Below are positions 1 through 7,874 of a stretch of 64,000 nucleotides of DNA, in pieces (position 1 is the stretch's first letter; each line of letters opens with the position of its first letter). The notes beneath the pieces are model-generated. The model was not told the DNA's origin and ran no database searches. It saw only the letters and a program-made list of their open reading frames with translations. This DNA comes from an uncultured Prevotellaceae bacterium (GTDB lineage Bacteria > Bacteroidota > Bacteroidia > Bacteroidales > Muribaculaceae), in contig CAMVBJ010000001.1 of the NCBI GenBank assembly GCA_947165675.1, positions 113,221-177,220 of the forward strand, given 5' to 3'. The translations under genes and the position numbers were made by a program.

Positions 1-414
1 GTTAACTACTCGGTGGATGGTGGTAGCCGCTGGAAAGAACCTGATGCAGCATCGGTTTCGGTTCCGGCTGGTTCATCGACATCGTTCAGCGTCTATATGC
101 CTGTAAACGAAGGCCCGATGATGATACGCATCAAGCAGACGACGGGTAGCACCGAGGTACCCTGCTTCCTCGATGATATCGTCCTGTACTATGATGGTCC
201 CGAGGTGCCCGATGAACCCCAATACATTGTGGGTGATGTCAATGGCGATGGCATGGTGACGATCAAGGACGTTACAGCACTCATCGACTACCTGTTAGGA
301 GGCAATGCCGAACCAATCAATGAGGCTGCGGCCGACGTTAATCAGAATGGTGGTATAGCCATTAACGACGTTACTGCACTGATCGACCTATTGCTGAGTT
401 CTCCTGCCAAATGA
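1..414 (+). CDS. C-terminal part of a secreted protein with a dockerin-like domain (5' end outside the window)
   Basis: The reading frame is open from base 1, so the start lies before the window and only the last 137 codons are seen. The first ~70 residues look like a beta-sandwich tail (FLDDIVLYYDG). Residues ~77-135 hold two EF-hand-like repeats, GDVNGDGMVTIKDVTALIDY and ADVNQNGGIAINDVTALIDL, the layout of a type I dockerin with Asp/Asn calcium ligands. The same module ends the C10 protease just downstream. In Bacteroidales such tails occur on secreted proteins without a known cellulosome; an anchoring or cohesin-binding role is inference. The enzymatic part is not visible, so the protein cannot be named further. 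Confidence 0.8.
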   Translation, partial: VNYSVDGGSRWKEPDAASVSVPAGSSTSFSVYMPVNEGPMMIRIKQTTGSTEVPCFLDDIVLYYDGPEVPDEPQYIVGDVNGDGMVTIKDVTALIDYLLGGNAEPINEAAADVNQNGGIAINDVTALIDLLLSSPAK

Positions 415-563
415 TTGTGGGTACCATGTAGCTTCAAGTCATAGTGTCACAAGTGGCTTGAAAAGAGCTTAATCGGATTGGGGGTTCCATTGAGGGATTC
501 CCAATTTGATTTTACCCTACCGAAATCAGTTAACATTTTATAATAATTTTTTACAGTGAAAAT

Positions 564-594
564 TTTGCCAGTTCGGCTAAATGCAGTACCTTTG
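564..594 (+). promoter_or_regulatory. Bacteroidota-type promoter with no ORF directly behind it
   Basis: TTTG at 564-567, a 19-base spacer, then TACCTTTG at 587-594 match the Bacteroidota TTTG / TAnnTTTG promoter. The predicted start is near 601. A hairpin followed by a T-run stands 35-65 bases downstream, and no ORF begins before it. Confidence 0.5.
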
Positions 595-600
595 CGTCAA

Positions 601-668
601 AGTTGGAAATATTAATACTATTCATCCTAAATGAACATCGCGTTGTGAAACGGGGTGTTTATTTTTTT
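601..668 (+). ncRNA. Possible short transcript ending in an intrinsic terminator
   Basis: From the predicted start near 601 the transcript would run into a stem-loop: AACATC (634-639) pairs with GGTGTT (654-659), and CGTT (641-644) with AACG (649-652) around a GTGA loop, with one G-G mismatch. A T-rich run follows at 658-668. The product would be about 68 nt. It could be a small RNA or an early-terminated leader of the downstream protease gene. Only the promoter and terminator geometry support it. Confidence 0.25.
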
Positions 669-742
669 GGTGGTTTGATGGACGTTATTTACCCGTTTTA
701 TATAAAAAATGATTTTGAATTGAAAACGTTTTCGTAAATTCT

Positions 743-773
743 TTTGGCGTTTCCCATAAATAGTATAATTTTG
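743..773 (+). promoter_or_regulatory. Promoter of the C10 protease gene
   Basis: TTTG at 743-746 and TAATTTTG at 766-773 are separated by 19 bases. Transcription would start near 780, leaving a leader of about 170 nt before the ATG at 952. Confidence 0.55.
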
Positions 774-796
774 CAGCTGAAAAAGACAAAAATGCG

Positions 797-880
797 ATGT
801 CTAAACTATCAGTGATTCAACAATTAATTGACCAAGGATATTCTCATTTCATTTTTGATTTTTTGGCATACAGTGAATAG
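797..880 (+). CDS. Possible 27-residue upstream ORF in the protease leader
   Basis: An ATG at 797 opens a 27-codon frame ending at TAG 878-880 (begins MSKLSVIQQLIDQGYSHFI). It lies wholly inside the long leader predicted for the C10 protease mRNA. There is no clear ribosome binding site and I recognise no family. It may be chance; leader peptides of this size do exist, but nothing else supports it. Confidence 0.15.
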   Translation: MSKLSVIQQLIDQGYSHFIFDFLAYSE

Positions 881-951
881 ATGGACCCAATCAAGGCCTC
901 TTTCTGTAACCATATCGAGTATTATTAATGTTAAATAACTTTTACTTTACT

Positions 952-2694
952 ATGAAGAAATTACTTTTTTTGATTTCAGTGCTAGCGCTGTGCGCTCAGA
1001 GCATTGAGGCTAATCCTGTTACTGTAGAGCAGGCAATGGCCGTTGCAAAGCAGCAGTTTGCTAACCCGGGCAAGATGATGGCTTCAAATGTCAAGATGAA
1101 CTTGAACTATGCAGCCATGAATATGAAGGGTCAGACAGACTACTACGTGTTCAACCGTGAAGGTGGCCAGGGCTTCGTGATCGTAGCCGGTGACGACCTG
1201 TCAACTCCCGTGCTGGGTTACAGCAATACGGGCTCATTTAACATCGACAAGGCTCCTGATGCTTTGGTTGCTATGCTCAAGGAGTATCAGAACCAAATGG
1301 AGTGGATGCGCAGCCATCCCGAGGCAGCTAAGGGCCCGGCTTTGACCTATGACCTGCAGCCTTATGGCGTGTATCCCATCTGTGGTGAGGTTCACTGGCA
1401 CCAGTTCCCTCCCTACAACAACAACGCCCCCCGCTCAAGCCATGCATTGACTAGCAATGGTCGCTGCTATGCTGGTTGCGTTCCTGTTGCTTTTGCCACA
1501 ATCATGAAGGGTCTGAAGTATCCGACATACGGCTTCGGTTCTAACACTTATACTTATATGTTGGATGGCCAGGAGATGACCGCTACTGCAAAGTTCTATG
1601 ACTATAAGTACGATTATGCTAAAATGAGGACTGGTTATGGTGAGTACCAGAACGCTCCCGAGGTGGCTGAGCTGATGTATGAAGTCGGTGTTGCCTTCCA
1701 TACTATCTATTCTGGCGAGAGCAGTGACGCTCTTCTCAGGAATGTGTTCCGTGGTATCATCGCTTTCTTTAACTACAATGCCAATATCCAGTATGTGCAG
1801 AAGGCCAATTACTCCTATAATGAGCAGGCATGGTATGACATGATGTATAACGAGATTGACAATGGTCGCCCCATCTATTACATGGGTTACAGAACAGTTG
1901 ACAATAGTGGTAACCAGTGCCACATCGGTCACGCCTTTGTAATTGACGGTTATGATAGTAACGGTAAGGTTCATGTGAACTGGGGTTTCCAGCCTGAGGA
2001 GTACAACACCTATTTTGACTGGTCCATGCTGTCACCGAGGAACAACTATGACTATGATCAGTATGATTCTGGTTTCAACCATGACCAGGCTGCCATCATC
2101 GGCCTCTGCCCGGATACTACCGGCATCGGTGGCGTTGTCGTAAATAAAGTGAACCTGGTTGCCGACACCATGCCCGCCAACGACCTTCGCATCACCATCG
2201 ACGTTCAGTCTCTGGGTGGTACCTGGAACGGCAATCTGAGGTATGGTATCGTAACCAAGAACTCTGACGGTACCTACAGCCCCTACATCTCCAAGACCGC
2301 AACTGGTGTTGAGATTGATGACAACGGTATCGCTACCCTCGACCTGAGTGGTGACTATGCTAACTACTATATGACTAACGGCAAGACCTACTATGTGGTT
2401 GTATGGACGCCTTACTTTGCCAACAGCTATGAGTGGAACTGGTTCCTCGATGATCCCGTGCCCTTCACCATCGGTGACTGGCCCACTCCTCCCGCACCCG
2501 TGTATCAGTTAGGTGACGTTAACCGTGATGGTAGCGTAACTATCGCTGATGTCACTGCCTTGATTGACTACCTGTTGAGTGGCGAGGGCGACGTGACCAA
2601 CGACATCGCTGACATGAATGGCGACGAGAACATCTCCATTGCCGACGTTACCGCCTTGATCGACTACTTGCTGTCGAACGGTAGTGGTGAGTAA
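952..2694 (+). CDS. Secreted C10-family (streptopain-like) cysteine protease with C-terminal dockerin-like domain
   Basis: Residues 1-20 form a signal peptide (MKKLLFLISVLALCAQ...). Residues ~21-130 resemble the Spi propeptide that keeps C10 peptidases inactive (FVIVAGDDLSTPVLGYS). The catalytic Cys is probably C176 in AGCVPVAFATIMK and the His H327 in GHAFVIDGYDSNGKVHVNWG. A beta-rich linker follows, then two dockerin-like EF repeats (GDVNRDGSVTIADVTALIDY and MNGDENISIADVTALIDY). The family cleaves host or dietary protein outside the cell. I chose ATG 952 over ATG 928 because it starts exactly at the signal peptide. The residue after Cys-Val is Pro where family members usually have Ala. Class is secure; substrate unknown. 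Confidence 0.88.
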   Translation: MKKLLFLISVLALCAQSIEANPVTVEQAMAVAKQQFANPGKMMASNVKMNLNYAAMNMKGQTDYYVFNREGGQGFVIVAGDDLSTPVLGYSNTGSFNIDKAPDALVAMLKEYQNQMEWMRSHPEAAKGPALTYDLQPYGVYPICGEVHWHQFPPYNNNAPRSSHALTSNGRCYAGCVPVAFATIMKGLKYPTYGFGSNTYTYMLDGQEMTATAKFYDYKYDYAKMRTGYGEYQNAPEVAELMYEVGVAFHTIYSGESSDALLRNVFRGIIAFFNYNANIQYVQKANYSYNEQAWYDMMYNEIDNGRPIYYMGYRTVDNSGNQCHIGHAFVIDGYDSNGKVHVNWGFQPEEYNTYFDWSMLSPRNNYDYDQYDSGFNHDQAAIIGLCPDTTGIGGVVVNKVNLVADTMPANDLRITIDVQSLGGTWNGNLRYGIVTKNSDGTYSPYISKTATGVEIDDNGIATLDLSGDYANYYMTNGKTYYVVVWTPYFANSYEWNWFLDDPVPFTIGDWPTPPAPVYQLGDVNRDGSVTIADVTALIDYLLSGEGDVTNDIADMNGDENISIADVTALIDYLLSNGSGE

Positions 2695-2730
2695 TCGTTA
2701 ATTGTAGATTTTTATTCATCAATCACCATC

Positions 2731-2770
2731 AACTGTGCTGGGGGCTTATTCTCCCGGCACAGTTTGTTGT
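2731..2770 (+). terminator. Terminator of the C10 protease gene
   Basis: AACTGTGCTGGG (2731-2742) pairs with CCCGGCACAGTT (2753-2764), a 12-bp stem with one T-G pair and a 10-base loop, followed by a T/G-rich tail. It begins 37 bases after the stop codon. Confidence 0.6.
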
Positions 2771-2805
2771 TATTGTGTCGATGAGGGATTATGGAGGGCT
2801 GGAAC

Positions 2806-2836
2806 TTGCAAGCTAAAGGTTTTTTCATTACCTTTG
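2806..2836 (+). promoter_or_regulatory. Promoter of the first metallophosphoesterase gene
   Basis: TTG at 2806-2808, a 20-base spacer and TACCTTTG at 2829-2836. The leader to ATG 2877 is short, about 35 nt. Confidence 0.5.
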
Positions 2837-2876
2837 TAGGCATTGCCGTTGCATCGTTAATAATGTTACATTGCCT

Positions 2877-4292
2877 ATGAGCCAGAAGTCTAACCCCGTT
2901 GTTAAAATTGCCATCATCAGCGACCTGCATGTGATGGCTCCATCGCTGTTGGTCCACGATGGAGCGGCCCTTGAGGAATACCTTAACCGTGACCGCAAGA
3001 TGCTGCGCGAGAGCCCCGAGATTCTCAGCACACTCGTTGATGAAATTCTTGCTCTTAAACCAGATCTTGTGCTGGTTACAGGCGATCTCACCAAGGACGG
3101 TGAACGTGTGAGTCACCAACTGGTGGCCTCCTGCTTGCAGCGATTGGTGGACTCAGGCATCCAGGTGCTTGTCGTTCCCGGTAATCATGACATCAACAAT
3201 CCTGACGCCAAGGTATATGACGGAGACGATACCATGCCTGCCGAGACCATCAGCCGTGCTGAGTTCGCTGACTTGTATCGTAACATGGGCTATGATGAGC
3301 GTTCGCGCCGCGATCCGGACTCATTGAGCTATTGCCGTGATATTAATGACCGTTTAGCCGTCTTGGGAATCGACGCATGCATGGATAGGCTCAACACCTT
3401 TGTATCGCGTGGTGATGCCGTTGACCACTGCAAGACCAGTGGCATGCTTGACACTGCCACCCAGCAGTGGCTTGTTGATCAAGCCTCCATTGCGCGGGCG
3501 TCGGGACGACGTGTCATTGCCATGATGCACCACCACCTTGTTCCCCATTTCCACATGGAGGACACACTTGCTGCACCCTATATGGTAGATGAGTCGAGTC
3601 AGTTGTGCCGTCGCCTTGTCGATGCCGGGGTGCATGTCATCTTCACAGGTCATCTTCACATCAGCGATATCTGCCAGACCTGCCATCACCAGCAGGCCAT
3701 GGTCGAGATTGCCACTGCGGCTGCCGTGGGTTACCCTTGCCAGTGGCGAGTGGCGACATGTAACACTGCCAGTGGCAAGATGCAGCTACACACCCGCACG
3801 TTATTCAGTTTGCCGTCGCAGCACGACTTTGGGGAGCGTGCCCGTGAAGTGTTCACCCACAGCATTCCCACGATTACTCGCGGACTGCTCAATCGTTATT
3901 GGTCAGAGGTTAGCAAGGCCATCGATAATTACCGCCATCAGCATTCATTCATGATGCGTTATGTTGATCTGCCCGACACACCCGAGGCTCTGGCCGACCT
4001 CTTGCTCAAGTACCTGCAAGCCCCAGTGACGCGGGCCTACCTCAGTTTTGCTGAGGGTAATGAAGGCGGCAACGATAACCGTGGTCTTGTTGATAGTCTT
4101 ATCGAGGGCGTGGATCAAGTGGTGGATGAAACCGTCAGGGGCATCCTCAAGCCTGTTGCCAAGGTTGCCCTGCGCTTGCGTGTCTATAACATTGCTCGAC
4201 TGGTGCTGCGCAGCATCCTTGAGGATCGCAATGACATTGGGACCAAGCATGAGGCCGTCATCAACGACCACACGGCTATCATCAATTTATAG
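2877..4292 (+). CDS. Calcineurin-like metallophosphoesterase, cytoplasmic form
   Basis: A 471-residue protein with the full two-metal phosphoesterase signature in its N-terminal ~300 residues: IISDLH (D16, H18), VTGDLTKDGE, VPGNHDINNP, MMHHHLVPH and FTGHLHISD. There is no signal peptide, so it should act in the cytosol. The C-terminal ~170 residues are helical and match no domain I recognise. A paralogue with the same layout but a signal sequence lies at 14279-15751 on the other strand; motif spacing and stretches such as LSYC and VSRGD are shared. I chose ATG 2877; a TTG two codons upstream is also in frame. The substrate (phosphodiester or phosphomonoester) cannot be told from the sequence. 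Confidence 0.85.
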   Translation: MSQKSNPVVKIAIISDLHVMAPSLLVHDGAALEEYLNRDRKMLRESPEILSTLVDEILALKPDLVLVTGDLTKDGERVSHQLVASCLQRLVDSGIQVLVVPGNHDINNPDAKVYDGDDTMPAETISRAEFADLYRNMGYDERSRRDPDSLSYCRDINDRLAVLGIDACMDRLNTFVSRGDAVDHCKTSGMLDTATQQWLVDQASIARASGRRVIAMMHHHLVPHFHMEDTLAAPYMVDESSQLCRRLVDAGVHVIFTGHLHISDICQTCHHQQAMVEIATAAAVGYPCQWRVATCNTASGKMQLHTRTLFSLPSQHDFGERAREVFTHSIPTITRGLLNRYWSEVSKAIDNYRHQHSFMMRYVDLPDTPEALADLLLKYLQAPVTRAYLSFAEGNEGGNDNRGLVDSLIEGVDQVVDETVRGILKPVAKVALRLRVYNIARLVLRSILEDRNDIGTKHEAVINDHTAIINL

Positions 4293-4449
4293 TCAGGAGC
4301 ACGGGTTTGCTTGACGATAAATCACGTGAGAAGCACCTCAGATGCAAGAAAAAAATGGCTTGCAAGCTAACATTTGGTTGCATTTAATAAGATTTTGTTA
4401 CTGAAATAAATAGTTTTGGTATCATTTTGTCTAAATTATTGCCATTTTG

Positions 4450-4481
4450 TTTGGTATGATGGGTTTTACTTTTTATTTTTG
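4450..4481 (+). promoter_or_regulatory. Promoter of the LuxR-type HTH gene
   Basis: TTTG at 4450-4453, a 20-base spacer and TATTTTTG at 4474-4481, about 43 bases before the start codon. Confidence 0.5.
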
Positions 4482-4523
4482 CAAATATGTTAAAATAAGC
4501 ATCTTATCAAAAATCGTGATATT

Positions 4524-4742
4524 ATGAGTGCCCCCAAAATTGAACTGACTTCCAGAGAAAAGGAAGTACTCGAATTGCTGTCATCAGGGTATAACAGCAA
4601 GGAAATAGGTGAAAAAATTTTCATCTCATCTAACACTGTAGAGTATCACCGCAAACAGTTGTTGCGGAAGACCAACTCGCGCAATGTTGCTGAACTTATC
4701 GGTAAAGCATACCGAACAGGATTGTTAAAGATTAACGATTAA
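4524..4742 (+). CDS. Stand-alone LuxR/GerE-type helix-turn-helix protein
   Basis: At 72 residues it is almost entirely one GerE DNA-binding domain: LTSREKEVLELLSSGYNSKE, then IFISSNTVEYHRKQLLRK as the recognition helix region, ending in an alanine/leucine helix. No receiver or sensor domain precedes it and the upstream DNA has its own promoter, so it is not the broken end of a larger regulator. Such proteins bind DNA as dimers; what signal this one answers is unknown. Genes on both sides have their own promoters or terminators, so it appears monocistronic. Confidence 0.85.
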   Translation: MSAPKIELTSREKEVLELLSSGYNSKEIGEKIFISSNTVEYHRKQLLRKTNSRNVAELIGKAYRTGLLKIND

Positions 4743-4769
4743 ATTAGCATCACTACCCTAAACGATCAG

Positions 4770-4800
4770 GGCTATTCCAGATATGGTATAGCCTTTTTTT
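4770..4800 (+). terminator. Terminator of the LuxR-type HTH gene
   Basis: GGCTAT (4770-4775) pairs with ATAGCC (4788-4793), with a further CCA/TGG inner pairing, followed by seven or more T. Confidence 0.75.
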
Positions 4801-4837
4801 AAGCAATGTTGTTCCTGGCTCTATAGCTATGACAGGA

Positions 4838-4881
4838 AAAAACTGCACGCCTGTTGTCCCACATTGGGATACAGGCGTGCA
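4838..4881 (-). terminator. Terminator of mscL
   Basis: TGCACGCCTGT (4844-4854) pairs perfectly with ACAGGCGTGCA (4871-4881), with an inner TCCCA/TGGGA stem. On the minus strand a T-run (complement of 4838-4842) follows the stem. Confidence 0.75.
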
Positions 4882-4923
4882 TGTTTTGGGTTAGGTTGTG
4901 ATTAAAGGGTGAAGTCGAAGCGA

Positions 4924-5421
4924 TTACTTCTGGTTCTTCAACAGGTCACGAATGTCGGTGAGCAGCTCTTCCTGGGTGGGACCAGCGGGAGCCTCGGGCT
5001 CTTCCTTCTTGGGCATGAGCTTGTTCATAGCCTTGATCATCAAGAAGATGCAGAAGGCGATGATCAGGAAGTCGATGACGTTCTGGAGGAACAGACCATA
5101 CTTGAGTGTGGCGCCAGCAGCCTCGGCAGCAACACCAGCGTTGGCAGCGACGGTGTTAGCGGCATCGGCAACAGCATCGACAGCACCCTCGGCACCAACA
5201 GTTGAGGCGGCATCACTAACCATCTTGGATACGGGAGGCAAGTGATACTCCAGACCTGAGAGATCCACACCACCCGTCAGCAGACCGATTGCCGGCATCA
5301 GCACATCGTCAACGAGTGAGCTAACGATCTTACCAAACGCACCACCGATGATCACACCGACAGCCATGTCCATCACATTGCCCTTCATGGCAAACTCTTT
5401 AAATTCTTTGATAAAACCCAT
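4924..5421 (-). CDS. mscL: Large-conductance mechanosensitive channel MscL
   Basis: Inner-membrane pentameric channel that opens under membrane tension to release solutes during hypo-osmotic shock. The N-terminus [20 protein letters not shown] leads into TM1 with the pore lining [20 protein letters not shown], the classic MscL signature; TM2 is near residues 110-130 ([20 protein letters not shown]), followed by a charged C-terminal helix ending in [10 protein letters not shown]. At 165 residues it is longer than the usual ~130-150 because the loop between the helices carries an alanine-rich insert (~residues 72-105). It is transcribed away from gap with its own terminator. Confidence 0.95.
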   Translation of the reverse strand: MGFIKEFKEFAMKGNVMDMAVGVIIGGAFGKIVSSLVDDVLMPAIGLLTGGVDLSGLEYHLPPVSKMVSDAASTVGAEGAVDAVADAANTVAANAGVAAEAAGATLKYGLFLQNVIDFLIIAFCIFLMIKAMNKLMPKKEEPEAPAGPTQEELLTDIRDLLKNQK

Positions 5422-5672
5422 AATTCTTCAAGTTTTAAAAAATTAATATAATGTTGTCTATCACATACTGTATCAAGTAATTAACTATTAAACATTCTTA
5501 ATAGAGTCGAAAAAAGGTGCTTTTTGACGCCTTCGGGTCAACGTTATCAAAATATTTTAGTTAATTTTGCAGTCGTGTTGTTATACACAGTTCGTGACAA
5601 ATGTCATGGCAAAGATAACAAAAAAAACAAACAAAAGTTATATAACTGCATTATTTATTAAAAAATTATTAA

Positions 5673-6719
<1,047 letters not shown>

Positions 6720-6745
6720 TCAGCTAATCTGCTTGTACAACATTG

Positions 6746-6784
6746 ATCCCTGCAATGCCGGTGGGCATGGCAGGGATTTTTTTT
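6746..6784 (+). terminator. Terminator of gap
   Basis: ATCCCTGC (6746-6753) pairs with GCAGGGAT (6770-6777), extended inward by ATGCC/GGCAT, with an eight-base T-run (6777-6784). Confidence 0.8.
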
Positions 6785-6803
6785 GATAAAAAAAGATAAA
6801 AAA

Positions 6804-6836
6804 TTTGGAATATTAACACCATGTGACGTAACTTTG
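6804..6836 (+). promoter_or_regulatory. Promoter of the rubredoxin gene
   Basis: TTTG at 6804-6807, a 21-base spacer and TAACTTTG at 6829-6836, 47 bases before the start codon. Confidence 0.45.
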
Positions 6837-6883
6837 TAAGCAGATAATCAATTTTTATTAACCATCTAAAACAATTCACGACA

Positions 6884-6997
6884 ATGAAAAAATGGAAATG
6901 CGTTGTGTGTGGTTACATCCATGAGGGTGACACACCTCCCGAAGAGTGCCCTCTGTGTGGCGTTGGACCCGAGGACTTTGAGGAAGTGACCGAGTAA
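6884..6997 (+). CDS. Very short rubredoxin-like protein (37 residues)
   Basis: ATG 6884 opens a 37-codon frame ending at TAA 6995-6997. The sequence [20 protein letters not shown] followed by CG holds two CxxC knuckles, the four iron ligands of a rubredoxin. It is shorter than classical rubredoxin (~52 residues) and corresponds to the compact rubredoxin module of rubrerythrins. It is very similar to the first ~35 residues of the rubrerythrin 111 bases downstream (shared [13 protein letters not shown]), which suggests duplication of that module. A role as small electron carrier to the peroxidase is likely by family and context but inferred. Confidence 0.85.
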   Translation: MKKWKCVVCGYIHEGDTPPEECPLCGVGPEDFEEVTE

Positions 6998-7018
6998 AGT
7001 CAGCAGTAGCTCTTTACA

Positions 7019-7053
7019 CAGTGAGCAAGTGCTCAACTTGCGAAACTCAAGCT
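7019..7053 (+). repeat. Dispersed stem-loop repeat R2, copy A
   Basis: The consensus CAGTGAGCAAGT, a short loop, then ACTTGCGAAACT occurs here and at 22456-22560 and 25184-25213. GCAAGT pairs with ACTTGC. Each copy ends 18-56 bases before a start codon; here it sits between the rubredoxin and rubrerythrin genes. Confidence 0.6.
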
Positions 7054-7108
7054 TATTAATTTATCTGTTTAACTTACTAATCAAGACAAATACTGAATAA
7101 CAATCATT

Positions 7109-7660
7109 ATGGCAAAGAAATGGATCTGCACCGTGTGCGGTTATGTACACGAGGGTGACACCCCTCCCGAGAAATGTCCACAGTGTAAACAACCCGCCGA
7201 GAAGTTCAAGGAACTCAAGGAAGACGAGGAAGTAACCTATGCCGCCGAGCATGTGATTGGCGTCGCTAAGGGCGTTGACCCCGAAATCCTCGCTGGTCTC
7301 AAGGCGCACTTTGAGGGCGAATGCTCCGAGGTGGGTATGTACCTGGCTATGTCACGTCAGGCCGACCGTGAGGGCTATCCCGAGGTAGCCGAGGCCTTCA
7401 AGCGCTATGCCTTTGAGGAGGCCGAGCACGCCGCCAAGTTCGCTGAGCTGCTGGGCGAGGTAGTTTGGGACACCAAGACCAACCTCGAGAAACGCATGGC
7501 TGCCGAAGCCGGTGCATGTGAGGACAAGACCCGCATTGCTAAGCTCGCCAAGGCCCAGGGCCTGGATGCCATCCACGACACCGTTCACGAGATGGCCCGC
7601 GACGAGGCACGCCACGGTCAGGGCTTCACTGGCCTGTACAACCGCTTCTTCAAGAAGTAA
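7109..7660 (+). CDS. Reverse rubrerythrin (N-terminal rubredoxin plus ferritin-like diiron domain), peroxidase
   Basis: Residues 1-~35 are a rubredoxin module (ICTVCGY and KCPQC give the four Cys ligands). Residues ~50-180 form a four-helix ferritin-like domain with the diiron carboxylates in [23 protein letters not shown] and [11 protein letters not shown]. In classical rubrerythrin the rubredoxin is C-terminal; this swapped order is that of reverse rubrerythrins, which reduce H2O2, and in some anaerobes O2, with electrons from NAD(P)H through a rubredoxin reductase. Length 183 aa. It probably works with the separate rubredoxin just upstream. A strong terminator follows immediately. Confidence 0.92.
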   Translation: MAKKWICTVCGYVHEGDTPPEKCPQCKQPAEKFKELKEDEEVTYAAEHVIGVAKGVDPEILAGLKAHFEGECSEVGMYLAMSRQADREGYPEVAEAFKRYAFEEAEHAAKFAELLGEVVWDTKTNLEKRMAAEAGACEDKTRIAKLAKAQGLDAIHDTVHEMARDEARHGQGFTGLYNRFFKK

Positions 7661-7683
7661 TCACATCCCGAAAGGGTATGGAA

Positions 7684-7723
7684 AAATCGCCTGGGCACTT
7701 AGTGCTCAGGCGATTTGATTTTT
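7684..7723 (+). terminator. Terminator of the rubrerythrin gene
   Basis: A 15-bp stem (7684-7698 with 7702-7716, core ATCGCCTG/CAGGCGAT, one G-T pair) with a three-base loop TTA and a T-rich tail to 7723. It stands directly downstream of the tRNA on the other strand and could serve both directions. Confidence 0.85.
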
Positions 7724-7728
7724 CATTG

Positions 7729-7800
7729 TACTCCCGCTGGGAATCGAACCCAAATCTAAGGTTTAGGAAACCTCCATTCTATCCATTGAACTACAGGAGC
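7729..7800 (-). tRNA. tRNA-Arg, anticodon CCT (reads AGG)
   Basis: Read on the minus strand, the acceptor arm GCTCCTG pairs with CGGGAGT; the D arm is GTTC/GAAT; the anticodon stem is GAGGT/ACCTT with loop TTCCTAA, so the anticodon is CCT; the T arm has the TTCGATT loop. Length is 72 nt with an A discriminator. CCA is not encoded (ACA follows). It lies between secDF and the rubrerythrin gene. Confidence 0.93.
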
Positions 7801-7804
7801 ATCA

Positions 7805-7849
7805 AGAAAATCGGCTGGACTCATGGCTTGGCACCGTGGCCAGCCGATT
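7805..7849 (-). terminator. Terminator of secDF
   Basis: AATCGGCTGG (7809-7818) pairs with CCAGCCGATT (7840-7849). On the minus strand the stem is followed by TTTTC, separating secDF from the tRNA gene. Confidence 0.65.
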
Positions 7850-7874
7850 CTATTTTAAATTGGTTCAGGAATTA

